From: a virus
IMG/VR virus record: IMGVR_UViG_3300025872_000149
Location: 1-36,536 of that record
Length of the DNA stretch: 36,536 nt
Direction: 5' to 3' (one strand)
Under the pieces are notes generated by a model. It was not told the origin of the DNA. It made no database searches and was given only the letters and a program-made list of their open reading frames with translations. Both the position numbers and the translations under genes were made by a program. Below are positions 21,802 through 29,461 of the stretch, one piece after another. Position 1 is the stretch's first letter. Every line of letters starts with the position of its first letter.

Positions 21802-23147
21802 TAGCGAATCCCCGCTGCTTTCTTGAAGGCTTCAGCCGCCTGCTGATTTGGGAATGTGAGTACTTGTCCATTTGGAGCTGTAACACTCACAGGGGCCGGA
21901 GGTGGGGCACCAGGCGCAGTCGGTGCCGTTTCGGTTGGCGTGTAGAAGATGTTTTCCGTCTTCAAACCATAGCCCTTGGCGATGCGCTCAATGCCCTGGC
22001 GAACTTGGTTCTCTTGCGTCTGTGCCGTTTCGTACAATTTGCCGGCTTGACCCTTAAACGATGACCGCTGCGAAGGCGAAAGCCGTTCACCGCTAATGAT
22101 TCGGTTGTAGATGTTCTGGATTTGTACAGGCACGCCTGTCGCGTTCTGCGCCGTGGCGAATTCACCCTCGCGCACCACAGAGGCAGGGTCCAGCATCTTC
22201 ATGTATCCGAAGATCAGGGACAGGTCACCAACAGCATTGTCCTCAGATGCCAGGATGCGCCCATAGGCAGATTTGACCTCTTGGTAGCCTTTGGTCTGGT
22301 CGCTATATTCTTTGCGGAACTTTGTTTCGGCCTCTGGGCGCTTATCGGCAGGAATGATGCCGGCTGTCATCTGATTGGCTTCTGCCTGGGCACGAAGGGC
22401 TTCTGCCCCAGATTTTGCCGCAGCAGCATCAGACGCACGACGCGCCGCTTTAGACTGTTCGACTTGAGCCTTGGTGAGATTCAATTCAGCGCCGAATTTA
22501 TCAGGTGCAAATCTGGCTTCAATCTCCTTGAATATTGCGTCTGCGGTTTCTTGACGCACTTTAAAAGGTTGTAATTGCGCAGTTCGTTCTTCCGTTGCAA
22601 CCTTAACGGTCCCCTCAATCACTTTGTCCCCGCCTGGGATACCTGCAAGCATGATCCCGATGGTCTTCTGTGCTGTTTGCGGGCTGGCTTCGGCCATCTG
22701 AGCCCAGGTCTCATAGGCTTTCGCTTGCTGCTCATTGCCTGAATTTCGTTCAGCCGTAGCACGTTCACGCAAGAGTTGAATACCAATTTGAGGCTGACTT
22801 GAACCGAACGCAGACATGACCTGTCCACCAAATCGCAATTCGTTGTCTTGCTTATCTTTGGACAAAGCATCCCAATTCGCCCTCATGCTAGCCGCTTCCT
22901 TTTCAGGAAGCTGCATAGCTATGTTGGCAAAGTCTCTTGCAGTTGGATTCGGGTTTTGCATCAATGATGCAATTTGAGAGTTAAGCATTTGTCGGCGCTG
23001 TAGCTCTGCCTCTTGGGCCCTCATCTGAGCCTCTTGCGCCTGTCTCTGTGCTTGGATGTCTGCAACGGTCGCGCCGATTTTGAAGCCTGATAATGCCGCT
23101 TCAAATGGGCTCTGCACGTCAATGTTGTAATTCATCGGCTGAACCAT
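21801..23147 (-). CDS. P22 gp20-like DNA ejection protein
   Basis: 448 residues (P22 gp20: 471), in the gp20 position after the gp7-like gene. The N-terminal 60 residues have a Gln/Glu/Ala-rich coiled coil (QRQAQEAQMRAQEAELQRRQ), followed by a long helical body with Ala-rich repeats and a Pro-rich tail (PGAPPPAPVSV) before a short final domain. It probably is released into the cell with the genome. AAGGGG precedes the ATG at 23147. Assignment by order, size and composition. Confidence 0.72.
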   Translation of the reverse strand: MVQPMNYNIDVQSPFEAALSGFKIGATVADIQAQRQAQEAQMRAQEAELQRRQMLNSQIASLMQNPNPTARDFANIAMQLPEKEAASMRANWDALSKDKQDNELRFGGQVMSAFGSSQPQIGIQLLRERATAERNSGNEQQAKAYETWAQMAEASPQTAQKTIGIMLAGIPGGDKVIEGTVKVATEERTAQLQPFKVRQETADAIFKEIEARFAPDKFGAELNLTKAQVEQSKAARRASDAAAAKSGAEALRAQAEANQMTAGIIPADKRPEAETKFRKEYSDQTKGYQEVKSAYGRILASEDNAVGDLSLIFGYMKMLDPASVVREGEFATAQNATGVPVQIQNIYNRIISGERLSPSQRSSFKGQAGKLYETAQTQENQVRQGIERIAKGYGLKTENIFYTPTETAPTAPGAPPPAPVSVTAPNGQVLTFPNQQAAEAFKKAAGIR

Positions 23148-23156
23148 GTTGGCCCC

Positions 23157-23999
23157 TTATACTTTGCTGTAATCGACCGTGAGATATCCGCTGTTCTCGC
23201 CTACCGCATCAGGGTAGACGCGCCGGACTTCCTGAGCCATGAGGCCGACCTGCTTGCCACCACCCCAGATGTATTCGAACTCGTAAACACCGAGCCCGTC
23301 CGGTCTGGTGCTAAGACGCCGAATGTTCTTCTTGAGTCTAATATCGCTAAAGATCCCACTAAATCCAGGCGTCCCGACCTTAGACCCGTATTGCATAGCC
23401 AGGATTTGAGTCGGTAGATTGAGCAAGCCACCAATTGCACGCCCCTGCGCGAGTTCTGCTCCAGCTTGAGCGGCTCCGATGTCGCCATACAAACCGGCAA
23501 TGTTTGCGCCAGTCTGCATCCCAGCCGTTCCAACACCTGCCGCAGATTGTTGCCCAAGGGAAGTCAAGCCGCCAAGCTTCCCATACTGAGATTCAATTTC
23601 CTGTTGCAACATTTGAGGACGAAACTGTGAAAGAGCGGCCTGAATGTTCCCGCCGCGCAACCCGCCGGTGGCCGATGCACGTTGCAACAAAGATTCCTCT
23701 CCTTGTCGTACCCTAGCGGCGAACAATGGCGATTGTTCCAACCCAGAAATTGCGGCTCTTTGTGCTTCCGCGCCTTGCAGACCGACCAATGCTTGTTGCT
23801 GCTGCAACGCTGGTGTTCCAGCCTCAACGTAGGGCTTAAGCAATTCGCGTAGCATGTCGAACTGCCGCCGTTGTTCAGCGATCCCTTCCCTACTTGCTGC
23901 TGATTGCGCCGAGGCCGCGTCTTCAGCCGCCTCACCTTGAATAAGTCCACTCGCTAGGGTCGTTCCACCGACAACTAGGGCGCTAATCGGATCAGGCAT
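23157..23999 (-). CDS. P22 gp7-like ejection protein with S74 end
   Basis: 280 residues from ATG 23999 (AAGGAG 7 bases upstream; TTG 24005 is an alternative). The N-terminus is Ala/Gly-rich with helical repeats (AAEDAASAQSAASREGIAEQ), as in gp7-type proteins. The last 63 residues from Ser218 (SDIRLKKNI) to the end are a Peptidase_S74 chaperone module, with GLMAQEV as its conserved core. The end suggests trimer assembly and self-cleavage. The start overlaps the upstream gene by 8 bases. Confidence 0.78.
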   Translation of the reverse strand: MPDPISALVVGGTTLASGLIQGEAAEDAASAQSAASREGIAEQRRQFDMLRELLKPYVEAGTPALQQQQALVGLQGAEAQRAAISGLEQSPLFAARVRQGEESLLQRASATGGLRGGNIQAALSQFRPQMLQQEIESQYGKLGGLTSLGQQSAAGVGTAGMQTGANIAGLYGDIGAAQAGAELAQGRAIGGLLNLPTQILAMQYGSKVGTPGFSGIFSDIRLKKNIRRLSTRPDGLGVYEFEYIWGGGKQVGLMAQEVRRVYPDAVGENSGYLTVDYSKV

Positions 24000-24441
24000 T
24001 GCCAAACTCCTTCATGTAATCTTCGAATGTTTCACCGTAGAGCGACATCACTAAATGAGCGTTATCGGTTGCATATTTGGTGCCGTTGCACAGTGTTAAA
24101 ACCATTAGCACAACGTCATAGAACCCTGCACGCCATACAAAAGACTTAGCATCAGCGTTGCCTGTGCGTTCAACGTGATCGGACGCTTGCCATTTCAGGA
24201 CCATAGTCGCGATAACAGGCGCTAGGCTGTTCGAGTTGGCAATCCAGAATGGGTTTTGGTTCATTCCAACCAACGTATTCCAGATTGCAGCGTTCAAATC
24301 CTCGCGCTCAACATGGTCACCGTCTGCCACGTCATCGAAGACTTGGATAGCATTCCACAGCATCAACAACCATTCAACGGCTGGTGCGGGCAGCGCAAAA
24401 ACCTTCTCTAGGTTTTCTTTTAGCCAATCAGCACCGCTCAT
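23992..24441 (-). CDS. gp14-position virion assembly protein
   Basis: 149 residues, helical, with no clear family match. It lies directly before gp7-like, where P22 has gene 14 (172 residues, needed to assemble the ejection proteins), so a similar role is inferred from position alone. The middle has WNAIQVFDDVADGDHVE, an acidic cluster that could bind metal. The ATG overlaps the stop of a short in-frame extension of the upstream gene (24438-24527). Confidence 0.62.
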   Translation of the reverse strand: MSGADWLKENLEKVFALPAPAVEWLLMLWNAIQVFDDVADGDHVEREDLNAAIWNTLVGMNQNPFWIANSNSLAPVIATMVLKWQASDHVERTGNADAKSFVWRAGFYDVVLMVLTLCNGTKYATDNAHLVMSLYGETFEDYMKEFGNA

Positions 24442-24524
24442 TTGCGCAACCTCTCAATGGTTGGGTGAGCTGCTGGTGGCCCGATAGACTCAGCGCCACC
24501 ATTTTCCCACAATCTGTTACCCGG

Positions 24525-24932
24525 TCAATCTTCTTCAAACTCTCGTTCTTCCCATGCTTGGCATGATCTGAGATCGTGACAGATAAAATCGAACTTCTTA
24601 CAGTGACCACGGAACCCAGCATCTACGTCCCATTGGTTCCATGGGATCTTATCCATTTTTGCCTGGGTCATTACAGAATTGTCGTAGTACTCACAATTTG
24701 AGCACCGACGACGCCTAGCCTCTGCCTCATCAACCTGCATTGCCTTGCCGAGTGCCACCCAATAAGGCTTGTTTGCCCCACGTTCGTTGCTTGGCTTCTC
24801 AGGTCCGAGCATCCAATCGTCAATGACCGTCTGGGTATTCTTCTTGTTCTGTGCTGCCGTGATAAATGGTTCCTCATAAGGAATACCTTTAAATCCTGCG
24901 AACATAACCTTGGGCATTTTCGTATCTTCCAT
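24525..24932 (-). CDS. Cys-cluster protein of the virion region
   Basis: 135 residues from ATG 24932 (AAGGAG before it). A C-terminal half with CSNCEYY, HCKKF, ICHD and SCQAW makes a six-Cys cluster for zinc or iron-sulfur; the N-terminal half is basic and Lys/Asn-rich. Not recognised beyond that. After the TGA at 24527-24525 the same frame stays open for 28 more codons and then ends in an ATGA overlap with the next gene, so a read-through product is conceivable. Confidence 0.65.
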   Translation of the reverse strand: MEDTKMPKVMFAGFKGIPYEEPFITAAQNKKNTQTVIDDWMLGPEKPSNERGANKPYWVALGKAMQVDEAEARRRRCSNCEYYDNSVMTQAKMDKIPWNQWDVDAGFRGHCKKFDFICHDLRSCQAWEEREFEED

Positions 24933-24942
24933 TGCCCTCTCC

Positions 24943-25278
24943 TTAGGTGATCTCGCGGCCTGAGACACGCAACGTGAGCGCCGTTGCACTGCTAGCAATG
25001 GTGCTGATAAATGCGCCTGGATCTAGTTCATGTCCGACCAACTCGGGGCAAAGGTAGGTCTCCCCAGGAACAACAGTCCTGTCGTCGATGATCAGGTTTG
25101 AATTGCTCGGAGACCCTGCCGATTGAACGATGTTCACACTGAATGTGCGGTTCACGGTATCGGTGTTCGTCACGGTCGCCTTGTCGATCAACGCCTTGGC
25201 AGATGTCGCAGTGTATTGGGTCGTCTGGGTTGACTCCATTTGTTTAGGAGGTACTAGAGTTTTGACAGTGACGGTCAT
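24943..25278 (-). CDS. Small virion structural protein
   Basis: 111 residues with beta-sandwich-like composition (Thr, Ser, Val; RTFSVNIVQSAGSPSNSNLI, DRTVVPGETYLCPELVGH). Proteins of this type sit among head-tail and fibre genes in podophages and are taken as structural; the exact role is unknown. The start overlaps the tail needle stop as ATGA, so it is translated together with it. Confidence 0.65.
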   Translation of the reverse strand: MTVTVKTLVPPKQMESTQTTQYTATSAKALIDKATVTNTDTVNRTFSVNIVQSAGSPSNSNLIIDDRTVVPGETYLCPELVGHELDPGAFISTIASSATALTLRVSGREIT

Positions 25279-26141
25279 TGAATGCCCCCGATATTGTTTG
25301 AAACGGTCAGAATGATAGAAGGTATGCCTGGATGCGGAGCAACAGCGCCAGAGGCAAGTAATTGAACCCCTAGATTAGTAACGCTGAACATCAGTTCAAC
25401 ATAATCTCCGGCTTTTAAGTTGAAAAAGTAATTCAGAGCCACGAACACTTCAGCGTTATTCCCTTGAATCCTAACTTGACTTGCGGAATTTGCAACGTCT
25501 ACTCCGTTGAGTCTGAACCACAAATAGAACTCATCGGCAGTAGCAACAGTCGAATCCAACTGCATACTAGTTTGAAAATTGTAGATGCCTTCTGTATCAA
25601 CATATACACGCGATGATGGCGTTCCAATGTATACACCATGACTAAGATCGGTCGTGTTAAATGTGATAGCCGTAGCTGTATTGATTACAGCAGCCGTTTG
25701 TGTGGTCGTATCATAAAACGATCCGTATCTGCTGCGCTTAAACTCACGTTTAGGCGGCTGCATTTGCAAGCCTTCTACAGCATCATTCAACTTATAAAGA
25801 AGTGCCAGCGCCTGATTCGCCTTATTTTCTGCTGATGCAACACTTGCCGCTGTCTCCTGCGCAAGAATGGAAATCTGATCTAGTGCTTCTGTGGCCTTGA
25901 CATCACTTGTCGAACAACAAACGGCGACTTCTTGTGCCAATTGAGCAATCATGCCCAATGCCTGCACAGCGGTTGATTGCGCTATGCCCGCATCAATCTT
26001 TATCTCATTGACAACATCGGGGGCGATGGTGTCGGCCACCGAGAACAGATTCTCGAATTGCTTAATCTGTTCATGGTCCTTCAGGAATGTAGCGAGCTGA
26101 TCCCGGGTAAGACCAAGTTTGATGCGTGGATTGGTTGCCAT
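25275..26141 (-). CDS. Tail needle, Sf6 gp26-like with C1q-like knob
   Basis: 288 residues (Sf6 needle 282, P22 gp26 233), in the gene-26 position right after gp10-like. Residues 60-130 form a long helix with heptad repeats (AQSTAVQALGMIAQLAQEVA and AVASAENKANQALALLYKL-type segments), expected to be a trimeric coiled coil. Residues about 150-288 form a jelly-roll like C1q/TNF (GSFYDTTTQ ... GIYNFQTSMQLDS ... LKAGDYVELMF), as in the Sf6 knob. It closes the portal channel and first contacts the membrane. The N-terminus does not resemble P22's. Confidence 0.68.
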   Translation of the reverse strand: MATNPRIKLGLTRDQLATFLKDHEQIKQFENLFSVADTIAPDVVNEIKIDAGIAQSTAVQALGMIAQLAQEVAVCCSTSDVKATEALDQISILAQETAASVASAENKANQALALLYKLNDAVEGLQMQPPKREFKRSRYGSFYDTTTQTAAVINTATAITFNTTDLSHGVYIGTPSSRVYVDTEGIYNFQTSMQLDSTVATADEFYLWFRLNGVDVANSASQVRIQGNNAEVFVALNYFFNLKAGDYVELMFSVTNLGVQLLASGAVAPHPGIPSIILTVSNNIGGIQ

Positions 26142-27544
26142 TAGTAAGCCAATCCTTCAATTTGTGCCTCAAGCCTGGCGAATGACAGATGCGCGTCACT
26201 GTCGCCACGGAACCGCTGAATACGCCAGTTGCGCATTCCGCCTTGCTGGAACCATGCTATGCGCTTCTTGGTGTTCCCAGTCGTACCGGCACGCAATGGC
26301 CTGTCCTGGCTCCACGAACTACCGTCTAGGCTGTAACTTGTGGTGATGATCGGATCAACTCCGAGCGCCACGCGACCCGTCAGGCTGACCAACTCAATCT
26401 CATGGAACAGCGCACCATTACCCTCGTTGTAGGCGATCAATGTCCCGAATTCCCATCGGACTTTCTGCCCCCAATGGGTTCCGATGGTGTCCACAAGATA
26501 GCCTATATTGCTTGATTGTGGATCTCCGACAAGCCATTTGTCGTAGGCCCAAACTAGGTTACGCGCACGGTACTGTGCAAAGCCTACGACCGTACTTGTC
26601 AACGTGAACCAGACAAGATCACCCAATGCTTCAGATGCTGCCCCGTCATAAACAATTGTCCTATCAGGTAGGTGAATGTACAGATGTTGGTGGGCCTTAT
26701 CGTTACGGGCTTCTAATTTCACCGTTGCGAGTTGTGCCTCAGTGTATCCCAGCAAAATCTCATCAATCTCTTGGGTGCTGATCTTCTGAGCCGTTGCATT
26801 TGCACCCATGTAGACACCTGGGGCCTCGTTCCGACCACTACCCAAGAAAGCGACGGTTTCCATAAAGACACAGCAAGCAAAGGTGCCAATGGCTCCCTTT
26901 TGAATCTGTGCGCCGTCAATACGCTGGAATGGGAAGAACTCGCCACCCACGTTATCGAACACCTCGATAGTGTTGCGGTTCAATGCATAGACTTCATTGC
27001 GCAGCCTGAGCAGTGCCACCACCGGATCTGGATCTACCTCGCTGGAACCGTACTTGAGCGGGTTAACTTGAGTCGGATCAGATAATTCAGTGACAACAAG
27101 GCTTGTGCCGTCTGTGGTCATGAAGTAACCATCAACCCAACAGAAATCTAAAACCACTCCAAGATCCGGGTCGGTGACTTGTGTAAGAACACCATTCCAG
27201 TAATACAGTCTCCCTCCGGATGCGATGGCTAGACGGTCGAAGCTGTAATCAAACGTTACCAACGTATCAACAGGACCTCCGACATCACCCAGAACAGTCA
27301 CGGCTCCATTACTGTCCACCGTCACAAGCTTGGTGCCCATGACTCTGTAACAAGTGCCGTTCCAACTGACACCACCACGGTCTACACCTGGACCGATACC
27401 ATTGGAAACGATTCCATCACCAGGCCGCAGATATCCTGAACTGATGCCGCTGTTTTTTGGCACCGGCACCATGTTTACAGGGTAGGACGTACGGAAATCA
27501 GGGCCGTTGTCGGTGTAAATGCCATTCAAAATTGGGATTTGCAT
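26141..27544 (-). CDS. P22 gp10-like packaged-DNA stabilisation protein
   Basis: 467 residues (P22 gp10: 472), following gp4-like and two small genes. The N-terminus (IPILNGIYTDNGPDFRTSYP) and beta-propeller-like repeats with GRLYYWNG, FCWVDGYFMTTDG and FLGSGRNEAPGVYMG match the gp10 family. It forms the hexameric tail ring that holds the genome in and carries the needle and tailspikes. The stop shares one base with the needle start. Confidence 0.88.
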   Translation of the reverse strand: MQIPILNGIYTDNGPDFRTSYPVNMVPVPKNSGISSGYLRPGDGIVSNGIGPGVDRGGVSWNGTCYRVMGTKLVTVDSNGAVTVLGDVGGPVDTLVTFDYSFDRLAIASGGRLYYWNGVLTQVTDPDLGVVLDFCWVDGYFMTTDGTSLVVTELSDPTQVNPLKYGSSEVDPDPVVALLRLRNEVYALNRNTIEVFDNVGGEFFPFQRIDGAQIQKGAIGTFACCVFMETVAFLGSGRNEAPGVYMGANATAQKISTQEIDEILLGYTEAQLATVKLEARNDKAHQHLYIHLPDRTIVYDGAASEALGDLVWFTLTSTVVGFAQYRARNLVWAYDKWLVGDPQSSNIGYLVDTIGTHWGQKVRWEFGTLIAYNEGNGALFHEIELVSLTGRVALGVDPIITTSYSLDGSSWSQDRPLRAGTTGNTKKRIAWFQQGGMRNWRIQRFRGDSDAHLSFARLEAQIEGLAY

Positions 27545-27549
27545 TTAGG

Positions 27550-27837
27550 TCACCACTTAACCTTGGAACTCCACCAGGCCGCACTCATCTTGCCCTTGGA
27601 AATGTTCTCAGCGTGTCGAGCTTTGAAAGACTCTCGACGCGCTTTATCTGCCTTTGATTCGCCCTCGCGTTTGGGAGACCCGGACACGCCCTGCTGACCA
27701 AAACGGATGGTCTTGACCTGGTCGCCATCCTTGGCCACCACGACATGGGATTTGGTCGGATGCGACGGTGTGCGCTTGGGCTTGTTGAAGCCCTCCACAC
27801 CGACGCGAACCAGACGCGGGTCTTTTTTTGTGGCCAT
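27550..27837 (-). CDS. Small basic conserved phage protein
   Basis: 95 residues, very basic (many Lys/Arg) with a conserved-looking end (RRESFKARHAENISKGKMS then AAWWSSKVKW). The same C-terminal motif is common in a podophage family located near tail completion genes; function unknown, nucleic acid binding inside the capsid is plausible. The ATG shares one base with the previous stop. Confidence 0.7.
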   Translation of the reverse strand: MATKKDPRLVRVGVEGFNKPKRTPSHPTKSHVVVAKDGDQVKTIRFGQQGVSGSPKREGESKADKARRESFKARHAENISKGKMSAAWWSSKVKW

Positions 27838-28292
27838 CAGGCGATCCTGTACCAGCTGTTCAGAGACTGCACGAACCGAACGCGGAAAAATGCATTTGCA
27901 GCGAGCGTCGTCGGTGCGCCAAATGCTGCGGTTGCGCCGTTAAGCGCCAACGTAAACGTGGTGATGATTTGAGTAGTTGTCACCAATACCTCGGTGCCAT
28001 CTGGCGTTTGTGTGTTCAGAGGCAGGGTCACTGTGCCAGTGGCCAGCGTGCCAGCGGGTTGCAAGAGCATCCACAATTGCTGGCTGACCGGGGTCGGCAC
28101 GGTGATGTTGAAGCCGGTGCCGGGTGTCGAGATGCTGGTGGAAAGCGTCGGAGCTGCGAAGGTCTGCTGAAAGTAAGTCAGCAACGCACTAATCGGCAGC
28201 CGTCGTGCGTCGCCGTTGTTCGGGGTGTAGACGGGAATCTGGTCGCCAGGCGATGCCTGAAGCAACAACGGCAATTGGTTGATTTGTGGCAT
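27837..28292 (-). CDS. Probable virion structural protein
   Basis: 151 residues. The start (PQINQLPLL ... SPGDQIPVYTPNNGDARRLP) is typical of phage tail-tip or fibre-adaptor proteins, in which a short helix precedes beta domains. The rest is Thr-rich and beta-like (GTVTLPLNTQTPDGTEVLV). Exact role unknown. Good GAGGA before the ATG. Confidence 0.68.
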   Translation of the reverse strand: MPQINQLPLLLQASPGDQIPVYTPNNGDARRLPISALLTYFQQTFAAPTLSTSISTPGTGFNITVPTPVSQQLWMLLQPAGTLATGTVTLPLNTQTPDGTEVLVTTTQIITTFTLALNGATAAFGAPTTLAANAFFRVRFVQSLNSWYRIA

Positions 28293-28301
28293 GGTTTGTC
28301 C

Positions 28302-28784
28302 TCAGTTGTACTCAATGACGCCGTCTGGGCCTGCGGTGATCGGATCGACCGGAGGACGCAAGAACGGGTTATCGTACACGCGCCATGGCTTATTACCGGC
28401 CCCAGATGGCATTGTGTCAGGCAATTGCTGCTCAATCGGTGCTGTGGCACGCTGTAGCAGAGTGTTATAGCTGTCCTTAGCCACGGCCTTGGTTTCTGGC
28501 ATCACCGTCTTTCCGTAGCCTGGTGCAATGCGAATAGCCAAATTGGTGATAATGGCCTGATTAGCCGAATCAGGAACCAGTGTCGGTTCATCAAGATCGC
28601 TGTCCTGTGGGCTACCTGGAAGTGGGTAGCCTAGACGTATTCCTTTGCCGTTCCAGTCGGCCATCATGGCATCAAGGCGACGTAAAGCGGATTGAAGCTG
28701 ATCGGGGTGCAAATCGAAAATATAGGATGCAAGGCCGATTTCCTCAAATGCGGCTGCAACGAACTGGCGCTTGCTGTAGCCCAT
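28302..28784 (-). CDS. P22 gp4-like tail accessory (adaptor) protein
   Basis: 160 residues (P22 gp4: 166). The start MGYSKRQFVAAAFEEIGLAS ... LQSALRRLDAMMADWNGKG fits the family of portal-to-tail ring proteins. Twelve copies would sit under the portal and form the base for gp10-like. Order (coat, small genes, gp4, gp10) agrees with P22. The P22 protein also has weak muramidase activity; nothing here shows that by eye. Confidence 0.85.
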   Translation of the reverse strand: MGYSKRQFVAAAFEEIGLASYIFDLHPDQLQSALRRLDAMMADWNGKGIRLGYPLPGSPQDSDLDEPTLVPDSANQAIITNLAIRIAPGYGKTVMPETKAVAKDSYNTLLQRATAPIEQQLPDTMPSGAGNKPWRVYDNPFLRPPVDPITAGPDGVIEYN

Positions 28785-28785
28785 G

Positions 28786-29079
28786 TCAGACCCCCTGCTT
28801 ACTGATTGCTTCGGTGATCATGGCCAGCAACTTATCGTCGCTGGTGCGCTTTGTGAACGTCAGGCCGAGTTCTTTAGCCTTCTCGATCAGCTCGATGCGT
28901 GTTGGAGCTGCGTTGTCATCTGGCACGATCAAGACATCGACTGCGACTTCCTGCATAACCTTGGTGACCTGCTCGGCCATCAAGCGGTGATTGATGCCAT
29001 CAATGGGGCGCGATGGCTTGCGCACCTTCACGGGCTTTTTCTTTTTTAGATATTTCGGGGTGAGGATATTTTCTTCCAT
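28786..29079 (-). CDS. Small protein with HeH/LEM-like C-terminus
   Basis: 97 residues from ATG 29079 (TGATG overlap with the previous stop; a GTG at 29082 is possible). The N-terminus is very basic (KYLKKKKPVKVRKPSRP). The C-terminus (TRIELIEKAKELGLTFTKRT, then DDKLLAMITEAIS) is a HeH/LEM-like helix-extended loop-helix fold often found in phage structural neighbours and binding nucleic acid. Located between two small basic genes and gp4; role unknown. Confidence 0.7.
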   Translation of the reverse strand: MEENILTPKYLKKKKPVKVRKPSRPIDGINHRLMAEQVTKVMQEVAVDVLIVPDDNAAPTRIELIEKAKELGLTFTKRTSDDKLLAMITEAISKQGV

Positions 29080-29243
29080 CACTTAACCTTTTTACTGGTC
29101 TTAGATGCGGCCTTGAAAGCAGCAGCAGTTGGCGCACCATTTGTGCCTGGCTTGCGCATACGCTCAGGCGTCTTGCCTGCTGCCTTTTGACGCTCAATGC
29201 GCTTACGCTTGGCGTGAATGTTGGCGTACAGGCCAGACTTCAT
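29079..29243 (-). CDS. Short basic protein (KSGLYANIHAKR type)
   Basis: 54 residues, almost entirely basic and unstructured, beginning KSGLYANIHAKRKRIER and containing PERMRKPGTNGAPTAAAF. This pattern recurs in podophages next to the coat gene. Overlap with both neighbours (ATGA upstream, TGATG downstream) shows one translational unit. Possibly a DNA-binding or minor capsid component. Confidence 0.72.
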   Translation of the reverse strand: MKSGLYANIHAKRKRIERQKAAGKTPERMRKPGTNGAPTAAAFKAASKTSKKVK

Positions 29244-29410
29244 TTCTTGACCTTCTTGGGCGCTTTGCCGGGCTTGCCAGCAGCCTTGGCCGCCTTAGTG
29301 GCGACGTTCAAAGCGATGGCCACAGCCTGCTTTTGCGGCTTGCCAGACTTCATTTCCTTCGAGATGTTCTTCCCGATGGTCTTGCTTGAGTAACCTTTAG
29401 TCATTGGCAT
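29240..29410 (-). CDS. DUF6496-like small basic protein
   Basis: 56 residues: MTKGYSSKTIGKNISKEM, GKPQKQAVAIALNVA, then a Lys/Ala/Pro-rich tail. The SKEMKxGKPQKQAVAIAL helix is the signature of small DUF6496-type proteins frequent in phage head regions. AGGAG lies 6 bases before the ATG; the stop overlaps the next start. Function unknown. Confidence 0.75.
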   Translation of the reverse strand: MPMTKGYSSKTIGKNISKEMKSGKPQKQAVAIALNVATKAAKAAGKPGKAPKKVKK

Positions 29411-29430
29411 TTTGAACTCCTATGCAGAAA

Positions 29431-29448
29431 GGGGGGCCGGAGCCCCCC
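29431..29448 (-). terminator. Hairpin after coat gene (partial terminator)
   Basis: A 7-base GC stem (GGGGGGC/GCCCCCC) with a tetraloop, 13 bases past the coat stop, with only TTTC after it on the minus strand. It probably lowers expression of downstream genes relative to coat or protects the coat message from decay. Confidence 0.5.
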
Positions 29449-29461
29449 AGTCTTTCCAGGT

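Noticed and set aside
27828-28457. 209-codon plus-strand frame opposite small virion genes
   Set aside because: It crosses three leftward genes that have good ribosome sites and recognisable products; it has Cys/Arg-rich random composition.
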